DNA of 64,000 nucleotides from Verrucomicrobia bacterium UBA1629. Lineage in GTDB: Bacteria; Verrucomicrobiota; Kiritimatiellia; RFP12; UBA1067. Below the pieces are notes generated by a model, which saw nothing but the letters and a program-made list of their open reading frames with translations, was not told the origin of the DNA and did no database searches. The stretch covers positions 26,011 through 90,010 of the forward strand of contig DCMF01000098.1 of the NCBI GenBank assembly GCA_002321305.1. Reading direction: 5' to 3'. The position numbers and the translations under genes are program-made. This document shows positions 16,023-29,478 of this stretch, piece by piece. The stretch's first letter is position 1. The number at the start of each line of letters is the position of its first letter.

Positions 16023-17942
16023 TTACTTGAGCATCAGGTTCGCGAGCAGCTTCGAGAAGCGCGCGCCGTCCGTGACGGGCGAGCCCTCGGCGATGAGAGC
16101 CGAGTCGTAGAGGAGCGTCACGGCGTCCTTCAGCGCGTCGCCCTCCAGCCCCTTCACCTTCGCGATGAGCGGATGGTTCGGGTTCACCTCCAGGATGCGC
16201 TTGTCGTCCGGCACCTCGTTCTTCATCGCGCGCATCATGCGCACCATCGACGGCGGCAGCGCGTGCTCCTGCGCGACGAGGCAGCACGGCGAGTCGGTGA
16301 GGCGCGTCGAGACGCGCACGTCCGAGACGGACGCGGCCAGCTCCTTCTTGACGGCCTCAAGGAACGGCTTCAGGTCGGCGGACGCCTTCTCGTTCGCCGC
16401 CTTCTCGGCCTTTTGCTCGTCTTCGCTGCCGAAGGAGACGTCGCCCTTCGCGATGTCGACGAGCTTCTTGCCGTCGAACTCGCGCAGCGACTCGGTCAGG
16501 TAGTCGTCCACGGGATCGCAGAAGAGCAGCACGTCGCACCCGTGCTTGCGCGCGGCCTCCAGGACGGGCGACTTGCGCGCGTCCTCCTCGCGCTCGGCGC
16601 AGACGTAGTAGATGTCCTTCTGCGTCGCGGGCATGTCCTTCACGTAGTCTTCGAGGAAGATGCGCTTGCCGGCCTCGGTGCGCGCCGTCGGGTACTTCAG
16701 GAGCCTCTTGATGCGGTCGGCGTGATCCCAGTCGACGTGCACACCCTCCTTGACGACCGTGCCGAACGCCGACCAGAACTCGTCGTAGCGCTTCGCGTCC
16801 TTCTTCTTCAGGTCCTCGAGCGCCGAGAGCACCTTCGCCGTCACGGCGTCCTTGATCTTCTTGATGACCGCGTCGTCCTGCAGCATCTCGCGCGAGACGT
16901 TGAGCGGCAGGTCGGCGGAATCGACGACGCCCTTCACGAACCGGAGCCAGCTCGGCAGCAGCATCTCGACGTCGTCGCCGATGAAGACGTTGCGCACGTA
17001 GAGCGAGAGGCCGCGCTTCTGGTTCGGCATGAAGAGCTCCATCGTCGCCTTCTTCGGCAGGAAGAGGAGCGCCTTGAACTCGACCGCGCCCTCGCCGGAG
17101 AACGGGATAGTCTCGAACGGCGCCTCCCAGTCGTGCGTCAGGTGCTTGTAGAACTCGTCGTACTCCTCCTGCTTGACGTCCTTCTTCGCGCGCTTCCAGA
17201 GCGCGACCATCGTGTTGAGGGGCTTCGCCTCGCGCTCCTCGCGGCGCTTGCGGTCCTCCTCGCTGCGCTTCTTCTCGTCGTCCGTCTTGGCCTCCGGCTC
17301 GACGACGTTCAGCTCCTTGAAGTAGATCGGGTAGGCGATGAAGTCGGAGTACTTCTTCACGAGGTCCGACACGCGCCAGTAGTCGAGGTATTCGAGCTGG
17401 TCGTCGCGCAGGTGCAGCGTGATGGACGTGCCGGGGAAGTCGCGCGCGCCGTCGGAGATCGTGTAGGAGCCGGACATGTCGGACTCCCACCTGAACGGCG
17501 TCTCGGTGCCGCGCTTGAGCGTCTCGACCGTCACCTTGTCCGCCACCATGAACGCCGCGTAGAAGCCGACGCCGAACTGTCCGATCAGCTCGGGCAGGGA
17601 CTCGCCGCCCTTCTCCTTGAGCATCTCGCGGAACTTCTTCGTGCCGGAGCTCGCGATCGTGCCGAGGTTCTGCTCCAGCTCGGCCGCGTCCATGCCCGTG
17701 CCGTTGTCGGAGATCATGAGCGTCTTCGCGGCCTTGTCCGCCGCGATCTGGATCTTCCACTCCGGGTTGTCCGCGACGAGCGACTTGTCCGTCAGCGAGA
17801 GGAACTTCGCGCGGTCGATCGCGTCGGAGGCGTTGGAAATGAGCTCGCGCAGGAAGATCTCCTTCTTCGAGTAGAGCGAATTGACGACGAGATCGAGCAT
17901 TTCGGCGATCTCGGCCTTGAACTGATTGGTCTTCTTTTCCAT
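16023..17942 (-). CDS. htpG: Chaperone HtpG (Hsp90)
   Basis: 639 residues. The GHKL ATPase domain is clear: FLRELISNASDAIDRAKF, ISDNGTGMDAAELEQNLGTIASSGT and IGQFGVGFYAAFMVADKV, followed by the middle domain (LYVRNVFIGDD, FVKGVVDSADLPLNVSREMLQ) and a dimerisation tail. Hsp90 helps fold client proteins under stress. The charged linker after the ATPase domain (EPEAKTDDEKKRSEEDRKRR) is present. It starts ten bases after a TATAAT and lacks a strong ribosome-binding site. Confidence 0.97.
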   Translation of the reverse strand: MEKKTNQFKAEIAEMLDLVVNSLYSKKEIFLRELISNASDAIDRAKFLSLTDKSLVADNPEWKIQIAADKAAKTLMISDNGTGMDAAELEQNLGTIASSGTKKFREMLKEKGGESLPELIGQFGVGFYAAFMVADKVTVETLKRGTETPFRWESDMSGSYTISDGARDFPGTSITLHLRDDQLEYLDYWRVSDLVKKYSDFIAYPIYFKELNVVEPEAKTDDEKKRSEEDRKRREEREAKPLNTMVALWKRAKKDVKQEEYDEFYKHLTHDWEAPFETIPFSGEGAVEFKALLFLPKKATMELFMPNQKRGLSLYVRNVFIGDDVEMLLPSWLRFVKGVVDSADLPLNVSREMLQDDAVIKKIKDAVTAKVLSALEDLKKKDAKRYDEFWSAFGTVVKEGVHVDWDHADRIKRLLKYPTARTEAGKRIFLEDYVKDMPATQKDIYYVCAEREEDARKSPVLEAARKHGCDVLLFCDPVDDYLTESLREFDGKKLVDIAKGDVSFGSEDEQKAEKAANEKASADLKPFLEAVKKELAASVSDVRVSTRLTDSPCCLVAQEHALPPSMVRMMRAMKNEVPDDKRILEVNPNHPLIAKVKGLEGDALKDAVTLLYDSALIAEGSPVTDGARFSKLLANLMLK

Positions 17943-17952
17943 AGCGGCGCGT

Positions 17953-17961
17953 ATTATAGCA
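17953..17961 (-). promoter_or_regulatory. htpG promoter with extended -10
   Basis: Minus-strand TGCTATAAT fits the extended -10 consensus. No convincing -35. The hexamer ends 10 bases before the ATG, leaving a leader of only a few bases. Confidence 0.6.
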
Positions 17962-18031
17962 CAAAAACGGCCTTTGGGCGTCCCGCCATCGACCGCGCGC
18001 CCCGTGCCCGAGAACGGAACGTCCCTGCGGC

Positions 18032-18667
18032 TCAGCCGATGTAGACGAGGTCGTTCGGCGGGGGCGCGACAAACGTGACGCGCCTCTTCGTCAGCGGATG
18101 CAGGAACGACAGCTCGACCGCGTGCAGGAGCGTCCGCGCCGGCTTGCGGCGCAGGTGCCGGTCGCGCGCCGCGTCACCGTAGAGCGGGTCGCCGACAATC
18201 GGACAGCCCAGCTCCTTCGCCGCGTGAATGCGAATCTGGTGCGTCCGCCCCGTCTCGATGTCGAAGCGCACGAGCGCGAGCGCACCCTGCCGCCCCAGCA
18301 CCTCGTAGCGCGAGACGGCGCGCTGACGATCGATGGGGCGCGTCAGCGTACCCTTCGTCGCGAGGCCATGCCGCCAGTGGCAGACGGCGAGGTACGTCTT
18401 GCGGACGTCGCGATGCGCCTCGAACTGGCGGCGCAAGTCGAGATACGCCGCCTGCGTCCGCGCGAAGACCATCACGCCGCTCGTGTCGATGTCGAGGCGG
18501 TGGACGACGCCCGGACGCTCCCGCGAGCCGACGGACGCCATCTCCGGGAAGCGGCGCACAAGCTCGTCCGTCAGGGCGCCCGTCTCGTGCCCGGGCGCCG
18601 GGTGGACGATCTGGCCCGCCGGCTTGTCAACGACGACGAACGCCGCGTCCGCGCAGAGAATCCTCAT
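18032..18667 (-). CDS. RluA-family pseudouridine synthase
   Basis: 211 residues. VVVDKPAGQIVHPAPGH, VVHRLDIDTSGVMVFAR with the catalytic aspartate in HRLD, and ETGRTHQIRIHAAKELGCPIVGDPLYG are standard for RluA/RluC/RluD. The protein lacks an N-terminal S4 RNA-binding domain, so it is of the short type; the RNA target cannot be told. Its start overlaps the queC end by about 41 bases. Confidence 0.9.
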   Translation of the reverse strand: MRILCADAAFVVVDKPAGQIVHPAPGHETGALTDELVRRFPEMASVGSRERPGVVHRLDIDTSGVMVFARTQAAYLDLRRQFEAHRDVRKTYLAVCHWRHGLATKGTLTRPIDRQRAVSRYEVLGRQGALALVRFDIETGRTHQIRIHAAKELGCPIVGDPLYGDAARDRHLRRKPARTLLHAVELSFLHPLTKRRVTFVAPPPNDLVYIG

Positions 18668-19301
18668 ATTCCTTCAGCCCGCGCGCGCGCAGCCGGCACG
18701 CGGGACACGTCCCGCAGCCGGCGCCGGGCACGCCGTTGTAGCAGGTCACGGTCTCGTTCTTGACGAGATCGAGGATGCCCAGCCTGTCCGCAAGCGCCCA
18801 CTCCTCCGCCTTCGTCTTGTGGATGAACGGCGTCTCGATGCGGATCGGGCAGTCGAGCGCGAGGCGGATCGCCTTCTCCTGCGCGCGGATGAACGCGGCG
18901 CGGCAGTCGGGATAGCCGGAGTAGTCCGCCTCCGACACGCCCGTGTAGAGGACGGTCGCGCCAAGCGTCTTCGCCCACACGGCCGCCGCGAGGAGGAAGA
19001 AGGCGTTGCGCCCCTCCACCACGGTCGTCGGACACGTCGCGCCACGCGTGCGCGCGATCTTCATCGTCGGGTCGAGAAGCGCGTTCGTCGTGAGGTCACG
19101 GTAGAAGCCGAACTTCACGACCTTGTGCGCGGCGACGCCGAAGCGCTTCGCAAGGCGCCGCGCGTACTTCGTCTCGACCGCATGGCGCTGGCCGTAGGCG
19201 AACGTGATGGCGGCGACCTCGTCCGCACCGTACTTCTTCACGGCAAGCGCAAGACACGTCGCGGAGTCCTGCCCGCCCGAAAGGACAACAATGGCTTTCA
19301 C
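18627..19301 (-). CDS. queC: 7-cyano-7-deazaguanine synthase QueC
   Basis: 224 residues from a GTG directly after the recA stop. IVVLSGGQDSATCLA is the PP-loop ATPase motif, and the C-terminal CYNGVPGAGCGTCPACRLR supplies the zinc cysteines of QueC. The enzyme makes preQ0, the precursor of queuosine in tRNA. Other queuosine genes are not in the window. The overlap with the pseudouridine synthase suggests one RNA-modification transcript after recA. Confidence 0.95.
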   Translation of the reverse strand: MKAIVVLSGGQDSATCLALAVKKYGADEVAAITFAYGQRHAVETKYARRLAKRFGVAAHKVVKFGFYRDLTTNALLDPTMKIARTRGATCPTTVVEGRNAFFLLAAAVWAKTLGATVLYTGVSEADYSGYPDCRAAFIRAQEKAIRLALDCPIRIETPFIHKTKAEEWALADRLGILDLVKNETVTCYNGVPGAGCGTCPACRLRARGLKEYEDSLRGRGVRRR

Positions 19302-20342
19302 TTACTTCTTCTTCAGGGCGGGGTTGACCGGGGTCGCCTTCACGAGGTCGACGATCTTCTGCGTGACGTCCGGGTTGGCCTTCAGGTAGTCGATCGTCGC
19401 GAGCGAGCCCTGCGCGAGCTGCGAGTCGCCGAAGGAGAGCCAGCTGCCGCGCTTCTCGACGATGCCGCGCGATAGCGCCGCGTCGAGGACGCTGCCCTCG
19501 TAGGAGATGCCGCACGTGTAGAGGATGTCGAACTCGGCCTCCGTGAACGGCGGCGCGACCTTGTTCTTCACGACCTTCACGCGCGTGCGGTTGCCGACGA
19601 CCTGCCCGGCCGTGTTCTTGATCGCGCCGATGCGCTGGACCTGCAGACGGCAGGAGGCGTAGAACTTCAGCGCCTTGCCGCCCGGCGTCGTCTCGGGGTT
19701 GCCGAACATGACGCCGATCTTCTCGCGCACCTGGTTCGTGAAGATGATGAGCGTCTTCGTCTGCGCGACGACGGCCGTCAGCTTGCGCATCGCCTGCGAC
19801 ATGAGGCGCGCCTGGAGACCCATGTGGCTGTCGCCCATGTTGCCGTCGATCTCCGCCTGCGGCGTGAGCGCGGCGACCGAATCGACGACGATCACGTCGA
19901 GCGCGCCGGACTTCGCGAGCTGCTCGCAGATCGTCAGCGCCTCTTCGCCGGAGTTCGGCTGCGAGACGATGAGGTTGTCGAGATCGACGCCGATCTTCTT
20001 CGCGTAGGTCGGGTCGAGCGCGTGCTCCGCGTCGATGAACGCCGCGACGCCGCCCGCCTTCTGGGCGTTCGCGACGACGTGCAGCGTGAGGGTGGTCTTG
20101 CCGGACGACTCCTGTCCGTAGCACTCGACGATGCGTCCGCGCGGGAGGCCGCGGACGCCGAGCGCGAGGTCGAGCGAGAGCGCGCCCGTCGAGATGACGG
20201 GAATCTCCTCGATTTCCTTGTCGCCGAGGCGCATGATCGACATCTCGCCGAATTCCTTGCGGATCTGGCTCATCACCGCGTCCAGCGCGGTGTTTCCGGT
20301 CGATTTCTTCGTTTCAGCCTTTTCTGTCTTCTTCTCTGCCAT
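19302..20342 (-). CDS. recA: Recombinase RecA
   Basis: 346 residues from the ATG at 20342 ([13 protein letters not shown]); longer in-frame starts run into a repeat and are rejected. [16 protein letters not shown] is Walker [11 protein letters not shown] is Walker B, and the L1/L2 loops and [15 protein letters not shown] are normal. RecA catalyses strand exchange and stimulates LexA-type self-cleavage. The ribosome-binding site is weak and no SOS-type operator is obvious upstream. Confidence 0.97.
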   Translation of the reverse strand: MAEKKTEKAETKKSTGNTALDAVMSQIRKEFGEMSIMRLGDKEIEEIPVISTGALSLDLALGVRGLPRGRIVECYGQESSGKTTLTLHVVANAQKAGGVAAFIDAEHALDPTYAKKIGVDLDNLIVSQPNSGEEALTICEQLAKSGALDVIVVDSVAALTPQAEIDGNMGDSHMGLQARLMSQAMRKLTAVVAQTKTLIIFTNQVREKIGVMFGNPETTPGGKALKFYASCRLQVQRIGAIKNTAGQVVGNRTRVKVVKNKVAPPFTEAEFDILYTCGISYEGSVLDAALSRGIVEKRGSWLSFGDSQLAQGSLATIDYLKANPDVTQKIVDLVKATPVNPALKKK

Positions 20343-20389
20343 GATGTTGGTTCTCTTGAGGTTTGAGCGTGAGATTAAAGGGACGCCTG

Positions 20390-20430
20390 TTGTTGACATG
20401 AGAGACGCGAGGGGCTTGAGGGACATGAGG
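20390..20430. repeat. Family D repeat arm upstream of recA
   Basis: TTGACATGAGAGACGCGAGG followed by GGGACATGAGGCCC. It matches the left arm and the AGGCCC core of the family D foldbacks at 41045-41152 and 42291-42403; the second arm is short or missing. Confidence 0.7.
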
Positions 20431-20442
20431 CCCAATCGCCTT

Positions 20443-23400
20443 TCACTCGATTTCTTTTATTCCTTCCTTGGCTTCGGCCTTCCAGAACTGCGCGCCGCCG
20501 GTCGTGATGACGTTCGTCGTCCAGACCAGGGCGGCGTCCGCCGCCGCCTGTTCCCACGCGCCTGTCGTGACGAAGCCCTTCGTCAGGTCGTCCGTCGCCA
20601 GGAGGCGGTAGTGGCACCACGGCACACGGTTCGTGATCTCCAGCGTCCATTCGGTTTCGGAGACACGCGTAATCGCACGGAACGCGATCGGCGTCGGGTA
20701 GTTCGTCGTGACGGCAGGCGGGTCGGGCTCCGGCGGATCGACCTTCTCGACAATCGTCAGCGTCGCCGTCAGGGGGGTGATCGGCTCGTAGTTGGCGGCA
20801 TCGCCCGTGAACGTCGCCGTGACCGTGTAGCGGCCGACTTCCGTCTTTTCGTTGCCCGGCTGGCTGTCGCCAGCCTCATCGGCGATCGTATAGGAGACCG
20901 TGACGCCCGTCGGCAACGTGCCCGTGATCGCCAGCGACTTGGGCTTGCCGTCATAGGTAAACGTCTGGCTCGCGAACGCGACGCCGCTCATGTCGTAGAC
21001 GGCTTTCGCGATTGTCCAGCGGATCGTGCGCGCCGCCGTCGTGCCGTCCGCCCACGCAAAGCCCGCCTTTGGCGTCGCCGTCGCCGTGTAGGCGCCCGCG
21101 TTCGTCTGCGGCTCGCACGCGAAGACGTAGCCGTGGTCGGACGAAAGGCAGACCTTCGCCGTGCCGTCGTAGACGAAGTTCGTCACGACATTCGCGATGG
21201 CCGTCGTCAGGGTCTCGCCGCCCGGCACCGGCTCATAAGTCTTCCCGTTGTCCGTGACCTTGCCGTCCGCACCGAGCGCGTCGCTCCAGACGAGCAGCGT
21301 CTCGCTGTCGCCCGTCACAGCGAGGCCGACGTCACCCGTCAGGTCGTGCGTGAAGTTGTGCGCCGAGTCGGCGAGCTGCGCGGCCGTGCCGGAGAAGCCC
21401 GCCGCGACGCAACCAAAGACGTTCGACGAGACCGTCACGCCCGGCACGTAGCCGACGCGACCGGTGAACGGCGAGACCAGGAGCAGCGGGGACTTCGTCG
21501 CGACATAGAGATTGTTGGGGCTTCCGTCAGTCGCCGTGTTGTCCGTCGCGACAAAGCCGCCGCCAATCTCGACCGTCGACTCGTTGCCGATGTAGACGGC
21601 ACCGCCGAGATCGGACACGCACCCCGTCACCGTGCCGCCCAAGAGCCGCACACGGCTGGACGAGTCCGCCGCCACCGCGCCGCCGCAGCTGTAGCGCGCG
21701 CCTCGGCTCGTGCAGTTGCGGATCTCGGAACCGTCCAGCATCGTCAGCGCACCCTTGTAGACCCTGATCGCACCGTCCGCGCGTTCGGTGCCGCGCGCCA
21801 CGTCCCGCACCACCGCGCCGGCGCCGAGCGTCAGTTCGCCGTACTGCACGTCGAAGAGAACGCCCGTGCCGAAGCGGCCTGCGTCCAGCTCGCCGGAGAC
21901 CGTCACGTTCTGAACCGTCAGCGCACCGTTCGTCAGCACGGAGAACCGGCACGTCGCCGCGCGGGAAACGACGAACGGCCCGCCCGCGCCGCTCGTCAGC
22001 GTGACGCGCGTCGTCACCGTCACGTCGTCAGCCAAGGCCGTATCCGCCAGGACTTCAACCGTCGCATCGCCCGCCACCACGCCGAACGCATCCGCCAAGG
22101 AGCCGTAGCAGAGCGACGTGCCGCCCGACGTGACGCGCGCGACGGCGACCGACGGATCGACGGGCTTGATGCTGCCGTCATCCTTTTTCCACACGAGCGT
22201 CTTGTAGTCGTCGCTCGGCACGGCCGCGAGATCCGCGTTCGTGTCGCAGAAAAAACGCGCGCACGACTGAAGGATCTTCGCATGGTCGGTAAAGTTCGCC
22301 TCCACCGCAAGGAATGCGTTGCCGACCGTCGTGACCGAACGCGCGGCCGAACCGGCACCTCGGATGCCGACGGCGCTGCCCGTCTCCAGAAGGCCGGACA
22401 GGATGAGCGTGTGCGCCGCCGAAGCCGGCACCCGATAGTAGCTGATGTCGTCTGCGGACGTCTTGTTCGCGGACGACACAATCACGTTGCCCTGAATCGT
22501 CAGGTAGCCGGACAGCCGCACCATGGCCTCCTTGCCCATGTAGACGCCGCCGCCCGCGCTCCGCGCCCGGCAGTTCGTGATGACCACGCGATCTCGCAAG
22601 ACGAGTTCGCATGCGCTGTCCTTGAGGTAAATCGCGCCGCCGCAGGAACCCGCCGTGCCGTTGACGCAGCCGTCGAAGACGACCGCGCCGCCAGCCGAGC
22701 CGACCGTGGCCTTGCCGGACAGCACGGCAATCGCGCCGGAATAGGTGTTCGTGCCCTCGATGTTCGTGAACGACGTCTCGCCGCCGACCGTCAGTTCGCC
22801 GCCGTTGACCAAGAAAAGCGAATCGCCCGTGTAGCCGTCAACCGCGAGATCGCGCACCGTCAGCGTCGCGTTCGCGCCGACGTCGAAGCCCGCCGCCGCG
22901 CCGAACGCGCCAATCGTCACGCCCGCCGTCTCGCCGCGCAGCGTCAGGTTGCCCGTGACCGCAAAACGCTTCGTCAGCTCCAGTCCCGCAAGATTGCGGA
23001 TGACGATCTCGCCCGTCGTGCCGACGGTGCCGGACGTCTGCATGTTCGCGTACTTCTCCAGCAGGCGGTCGAGCCGCGCCGCCGTGTTCGTCGCGCCGGA
23101 AGCGTCCACGAAGTAGCCGGCAGATTCGCTCAGCGGCACGGGAATCTCGCCCCACTTCAGGAAAATCTTGCCGCCTTCCGCAACGGCGATGCCGCGCGTC
23201 TCGCCGAGCGTGTCGCGGACGTTGGAGATCCGCGCCGCGCAGTTTGAGGCCACGAGGGAATCGCAGACCGCCGTGCCGAAGACGCCGTTCACGTCCGGCG
23301 CGGCCGCGCAGTCAATCGCAAAGCCGTTCGTCAGCTCCGCCGCAAGCACAAAGCCGTCCGACGCCGCGGTGCTGACGGCGGCCACCGACGACGGCACGCC

Positions 23401-25377
23401 GAAGTCCACGCCCGACGCGAGCGCGAGCCGTCCGCCCTCCGCCACCGTGACGGCGGTCGAGGCCTGCGCGGCGAACGTCACGTTGGAGAGCGCGAGCGTC
23501 CCGCCCGCCGCGACCGCCAGCGCGGCGTTGCCGCTGCGGACAACCGGCACCGCCGTGGGGTCTGGCCCCACGGCCGTCAGCGCGCAGGGGAAGTCGATCG
23601 TCGCCGGCGCCGACAGCGGAATCGTCTCAAGGATCTCGACCTGAACGCCCGGCGCACCGGCGGCGACAAACGCCTTCGCCGCCGCAAGCGCCTTGTCGAG
23701 CGTCGCGTAGACGTTCGTCACCGCGCCAAGAACGATGCGCGCGCGGGGCGCGACGACCTGCACGTCGTTCCCCCAGGCGTTGCCGACGCTCGTCACGACG
23801 GGAATGTCCGTGTACGTCTCAGTCCAGTTGAGGGACGGGTTGATCCGTCCGGAGATGCTCTGCCGCGCCGACAGCGTCTCGGCGGCGCGGACGCCCGCCC
23901 GCCGCTCGACGGGACACCCCGTCTGCTCGATCTCGACGTCATACGCGCCGACCGGCAGGAGGAACCCGTAGACGCCGTTCGCCGTCGTCACGCCGTTCGT
24001 GACGAGAGTCGTCGTGCCCGCCGCAGAAACGCGCACCGCCGCGCCCGCGAGCGCATTCGTCGAGGCGTCCACCACGCGGCCCGCAAGCGTCGCCTGCGCC
24101 GCGCCGCGCGCCGCCGTCGGGAAGATGTTGAAGACGAGATCGTCAAAGACCGTGAAATGGTAGTCTCTCGTGTCGATGTCCGGCAGGTTGTACCAGTAGT
24201 CGGACTGCCCCGACCAGCCCATGTTGAGGTGAACGTAGACCGTGCCGCCGTTGTAGCCGTAGCCGTCGCCGACGATCGCGTGCCCGCCGTCGCCGCTGAT
24301 GCCCATCAGCACCGGGAAGCCCGCGTCGAAGTTCGAGAACATCGCCCGCTGCAGCACGCCCGCGTTCGCCGAGACCTCGTCCGCACGGTAGTAGGCGGCG
24401 TTCGCATACCCGAAGACGCCCGTGAGTGCGTTCGCGACGTTGAACAGGAATGCGCCGCTGCCGCCCGCCGACCCAAGGTCATAGCCCATGCAGACGGAGA
24501 TGCCGGCGTCCGACGTGAGCTTGCCGATGGCGTCGCACTGCGCGTCCGTCACGCCGGCCGCCGGCACGAGCGGCATGTTCGCCCAGTCGTAGACGCCCGC
24601 CTTCGTCGTCAGGTTCGTGACGGACGCGCGCCCGCGCGACGCGGCCTGGACATAGCATTTGCGCGTGACGGGGGCGACGGAGGCCGTCGGGTAGCCGTGG
24701 TAGCGCATGACCTGCGCCATCGCCGTCGCGACGCAGCCGCAGACGGCGTTCTTGCCGTCCGAAAGCGTCGGCGTGAAGCGGTTGTAGCACGTCTTGCCGT
24801 CCGCCACGTCCTGATTCCACTTCGACTGCACAAGCGGACCCGCGCGCAGGTCGCCGAGGCAGGAGAGGTGCGTCCGCGACGGCTGTCGGATCGTCGCGTC
24901 TTCCAGCGCCGCGCCTTCGGCGAGCAAGGCCGCCCACTGGGCGGCGGCGCGCGAGGCAGCGGGCGTGGCGGCCGTGGCGGCTGCCGACGCGGTGGCGGCC
25001 GACGCGGCCACAGGCGAAACGGGCGCCGACGCGCGCACCTCCGCATCGCGGCTCAGGAGCGCCCAGAGGGGACTCGCCGAATCAATCGCCTCATCGTCCG
25101 CCGACTCGCCGGTGAACGCGATGACCGGCTCGCGTTCCGTGTCGGCGGAGAGAAAGACCGTGCCGCCGCCGCGCATCTTGACCGAATAGAGGGTCGTGCC
25201 GTTCGGCAGCGCCTGCGCGGTCGTGCGCGCCACGGCGTCGCCGAGACGCGCACCGAGCGTGCCGCCGCGCGACACCCACGCGCGCGCAGCGCGCGCGGCC
25301 TCGTTGACGGAAACCGGCACGGCCGACGCCTGGAAGACAAGCGACAGCAGCGCCATGAAAAGAACGGAACGCTTCAT
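20443..25377 (-). CDS. Secreted C10-family (streptopain-like) cysteine protease with repeat-rich tail
   Basis: About 1,644 residues from the ATG at 25377, preceded by AGGAGA. Signal peptide [20 protein letters not shown] Spi-like propeptide and C10 catalytic domain follow: [38 protein letters not shown] with Cys215, and [14 protein letters not shown] with His366. Next is a carboxypeptidase-regulatory-type beta-sandwich ([18 protein letters not shown]), then a long Gly/Thr/Val-rich region resembling parallel beta-helix or adhesin repeats, two MBG-like segments ([25 protein letters not shown]), and a C-terminal [13 protein letters not shown]10 enzymes degrade host or matrix proteins in streptococci and Bacteroidetes; secretion and surface role here are inferred. 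Own promoter. Confidence 0.85.
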   Translation of the reverse strand: MKRSVLFMALLSLVFQASAVPVSVNEAARAARAWVSRGGTLGARLGDAVARTTAQALPNGTTLYSVKMRGGGTVFLSADTEREPVIAFTGESADDEAIDSASPLWALLSRDAEVRASAPVSPVAASAATASAAATAATPAASRAAAQWAALLAEGAALEDATIRQPSRTHLSCLGDLRAGPLVQSKWNQDVADGKTCYNRFTPTLSDGKNAVCGCVATAMAQVMRYHGYPTASVAPVTRKCYVQAASRGRASVTNLTTKAGVYDWANMPLVPAAGVTDAQCDAIGKLTSDAGISVCMGYDLGSAGGSGAFLFNVANALTGVFGYANAAYYRADEVSANAGVLQRAMFSNFDAGFPVLMGISGDGGHAIVGDGYGYNGGTVYVHLNMGWSGQSDYWYNLPDIDTRDYHFTVFDDLVFNIFPTAARGAAQATLAGRVVDASTNALAGAAVRVSAAGTTTLVTNGVTTANGVYGFLLPVGAYDVEIEQTGCPVERRAGVRAAETLSARQSISGRINPSLNWTETYTDIPVVTSVGNAWGNDVQVVAPRARIVLGAVTNVYATLDKALAAAKAFVAAGAPGVQVEILETIPLSAPATIDFPCALTAVGPDPTAVPVVRSGNAALAVAAGGTLALSNVTFAAQASTAVTVAEGGRLALASGVDFGVPSSVAAVSTAASDGFVLAAELTNGFAIDCAAAPDVNGVFGTAVCDSLVASNCAARISNVRDTLGETRGIAVAEGGKIFLKWGEIPVPLSESAGYFVDASGATNTAARLDRLLEKYANMQTSGTVGTTGEIVIRNLAGLELTKRFAVTGNLTLRGETAGVTIGAFGAAAGFDVGANATLTVRDLAVDGYTGDSLFLVNGGELTVGGETSFTNIEGTNTYSGAIAVLSGKATVGSAGGAVVFDGCVNGTAGSCGGAIYLKDSACELVLRDRVVITNCRARSAGGGVYMGKEAMVRLSGYLTIQGNVIVSSANKTSADDISYYRVPASAAHTLILSGLLETGSAVGIRGAGSAARSVTTVGNAFLAVEANFTDHAKILQSCARFFCDTNADLAAVPSDDYKTLVWKKDDGSIKPVDPSVAVARVTSGGTSLCYGSLADAFGVVAGDATVEVLADTALADDVTVTTRVTLTSGAGGPFVVSRAATCRFSVLTNGALTVQNVTVSGELDAGRFGTGVLFDVQYGELTLGAGAVVRDVARGTERADGAIRVYKGALTMLDGSEIRNCTSRGARYSCGGAVAADSSSRVRLLGGTVTGCVSDLGGAVYIGNESTVEIGGGFVATDNTATDGSPNNLYVATKSPLLLVSPFTGRVGYVPGVTVSSNVFGCVAAGFSGTAAQLADSAHNFTHDLTGDVGLAVTGDSETLLVWSDALGADGKVTDNGKTYEPVPGGETLTTAIANVVTNFVYDGTAKVCLSSDHGYVFACEPQTNAGAYTATATPKAGFAWADGTTAARTIRWTIAKAVYDMSGVAFASQTFTYDGKPKSLAITGTLPTGVTVSYTIADEAGDSQPGNEKTEVGRYTVTATFTGDAANYEPITPLTATLTIVEKVDPPEPDPPAVTTNYPTPIAFRAITRVSETEWTLEITNRVPWCHYRLLATDDLTKGFVTTGAWEQAAADAALVWTTNVITTGGAQFWKAEAKEGIKEIE

Positions 25378-25405
25378 GGACTTTCTCCTATTCAAGATGA
25401 TCCGA

Positions 25406-25414
25406 ATTATACCA
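25406..25414 (-). promoter_or_regulatory. Promoter of the C10 protease gene
   Basis: Minus-strand TTGGTATAAT with the TGG extension, followed by a short leader holding AGGAGA before the ATG. No clear -35. It lies in the 58-base gap after uvrA. Confidence 0.6.
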
Positions 25415-25435
25415 AAAAATGGGCCGTCCCGTGGG

Positions 25436-28699
<3,264 letters not shown>

Positions 28700-28812
28700 T
28701 TTCGATCATTTCCTCAAAAGGTTTCAGAAGGCCAAGAATTGGTCAGAAAGCCAAGAATTGGGAAGTTAGAAAGTGGTATGAAGCGTGGCATGAAGAGTTA
28801 TATGAAGAGTTG

Positions 28813-28926
28813 TATGAAATGAAGGCGAGAAGTTAAGGCGAGAAGTTAAGGCTAGACATATAAGACTAGAAATTAAAGCAAGAAGTTAAGGCAAGACATA
28901 AAGGCTAGAAGTTAAGGCTAGAAGTT
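28813..28926. repeat. Family G tandem repeat (GAAGTTAAGGC unit)
   Basis: About eight degenerate copies of AGAAGTTAAGGCTAGA-like units at roughly 15-base spacing, upstream of uvrA. Not seen elsewhere in the window. Confidence 0.75.
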
Positions 28927-28966
28927 TCTGAAAGCTTGATTTTTATTTTGCCATTCGACGGACTCA

Positions 28967-29155
28967 TTCCCGCTGCGCGTCCATTCGTCCGTCGCGGCGC
29001 GGCGGTTGGACGGACGGGCAGGCATCTGCACACGCCCGTTCCCGCTGCGCGTCCATTCGTCCGTCGGCAACAGCACGGCGGCGCGGGCCGGGAATCAGGC
29101 CGTCTTTCAGGGGGCGCCGCACGTCGACCGTCGCACGAGCGGACGCGCAGCGGGA
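28967..29155. repeat. 28-base direct repeat pair plus inverted partial copy
   Basis: Identical 28-base copies at 28967-28994 and 29039-29066, both containing CCCGCTGCGCGTCCATTCGT. A partial inverted copy, GGACGCGCAGCGGGA, lies at 29141-29155. Confidence 0.85.
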
Positions 29156-29186
29156 GTGAGTGCGACGGCTGATGAACTTACCTTCC

Positions 29187-29335
29187 GTCATCTGGCCTCT
29201 CCCCTGTCATCTGGTCTCTCCCCGATCATCTGACCTCTGGTCTCTCCCCAGTCATCTGGTCTCTTCCCAGTCATTTGACCGCTGGACTCTTCCCTGTCAT
29301 TTGACCTCTTCTCAATCATTTGATCTCTTTCCTCC
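29187..29335. repeat. Tandem TCATCTGGTCTCT repeat
   Basis: At least seven degenerate units of TCATYTGRYCTCT at about 18-20 base spacing. They lie just downstream of the HEAT/nuclease gene when read on the minus strand. Confidence 0.8.
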
Positions 29336-29478
29336 TTCTCGTCTTCTTCTCCCTCCTTCTCTCTTCTTCTACCTTCATCTACCCGTCGTCTCTCCGCTTC
29401 CCCTTCGCCCTTCCTCTTGTCGCCCCCTCTTCTTTCGGCATCCTCTCCGCCTGCTGAGATCCGCTTTTCGTCCTCCCT

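Larger units (their letters stand above)
28700..29478. other. Gene-free repeat region between uvrA and the HEAT/nuclease gene
   Basis: 779 bases with no supported gene. From left to right: the uvrA leader; a purine-rich family G repeat; a 28-base direct repeat pair with an inverted relative; a CATYTG tandem array; and a strongly pyrimidine-rich plus strand (29330-29478) up to the stop of the next gene. Short open frames here have no ribosome-binding site and low-complexity products. The uvrA promoter must lie here but I cannot place it. Confidence 0.7.

Noticed and set aside
20343..20435. Longer RecA start reaching 20435
   Set aside because: The extra N-terminus is written by a family D repeat and lacks RecA similarity; the usual MAEKK-type start is at 20342.
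20343..20442. SOS/LexA-type operator before recA
   Set aside because: No convincing GAAC-N4-GTTC or CTGT-type box; the gap is mostly repeat.
28967..29066. Two identical 28-base repeats with a 44-base spacer, resembling a minimal CRISPR
   Set aside because: Only two copies, a third partial copy is inverted, and no cas genes are present.
29187..29335. Regular TCATYTGRYCTCT units as a possible CRISPR or iteron array
   Set aside because: Units are degenerate and spacers are themselves repetitive; no replication gene is near.
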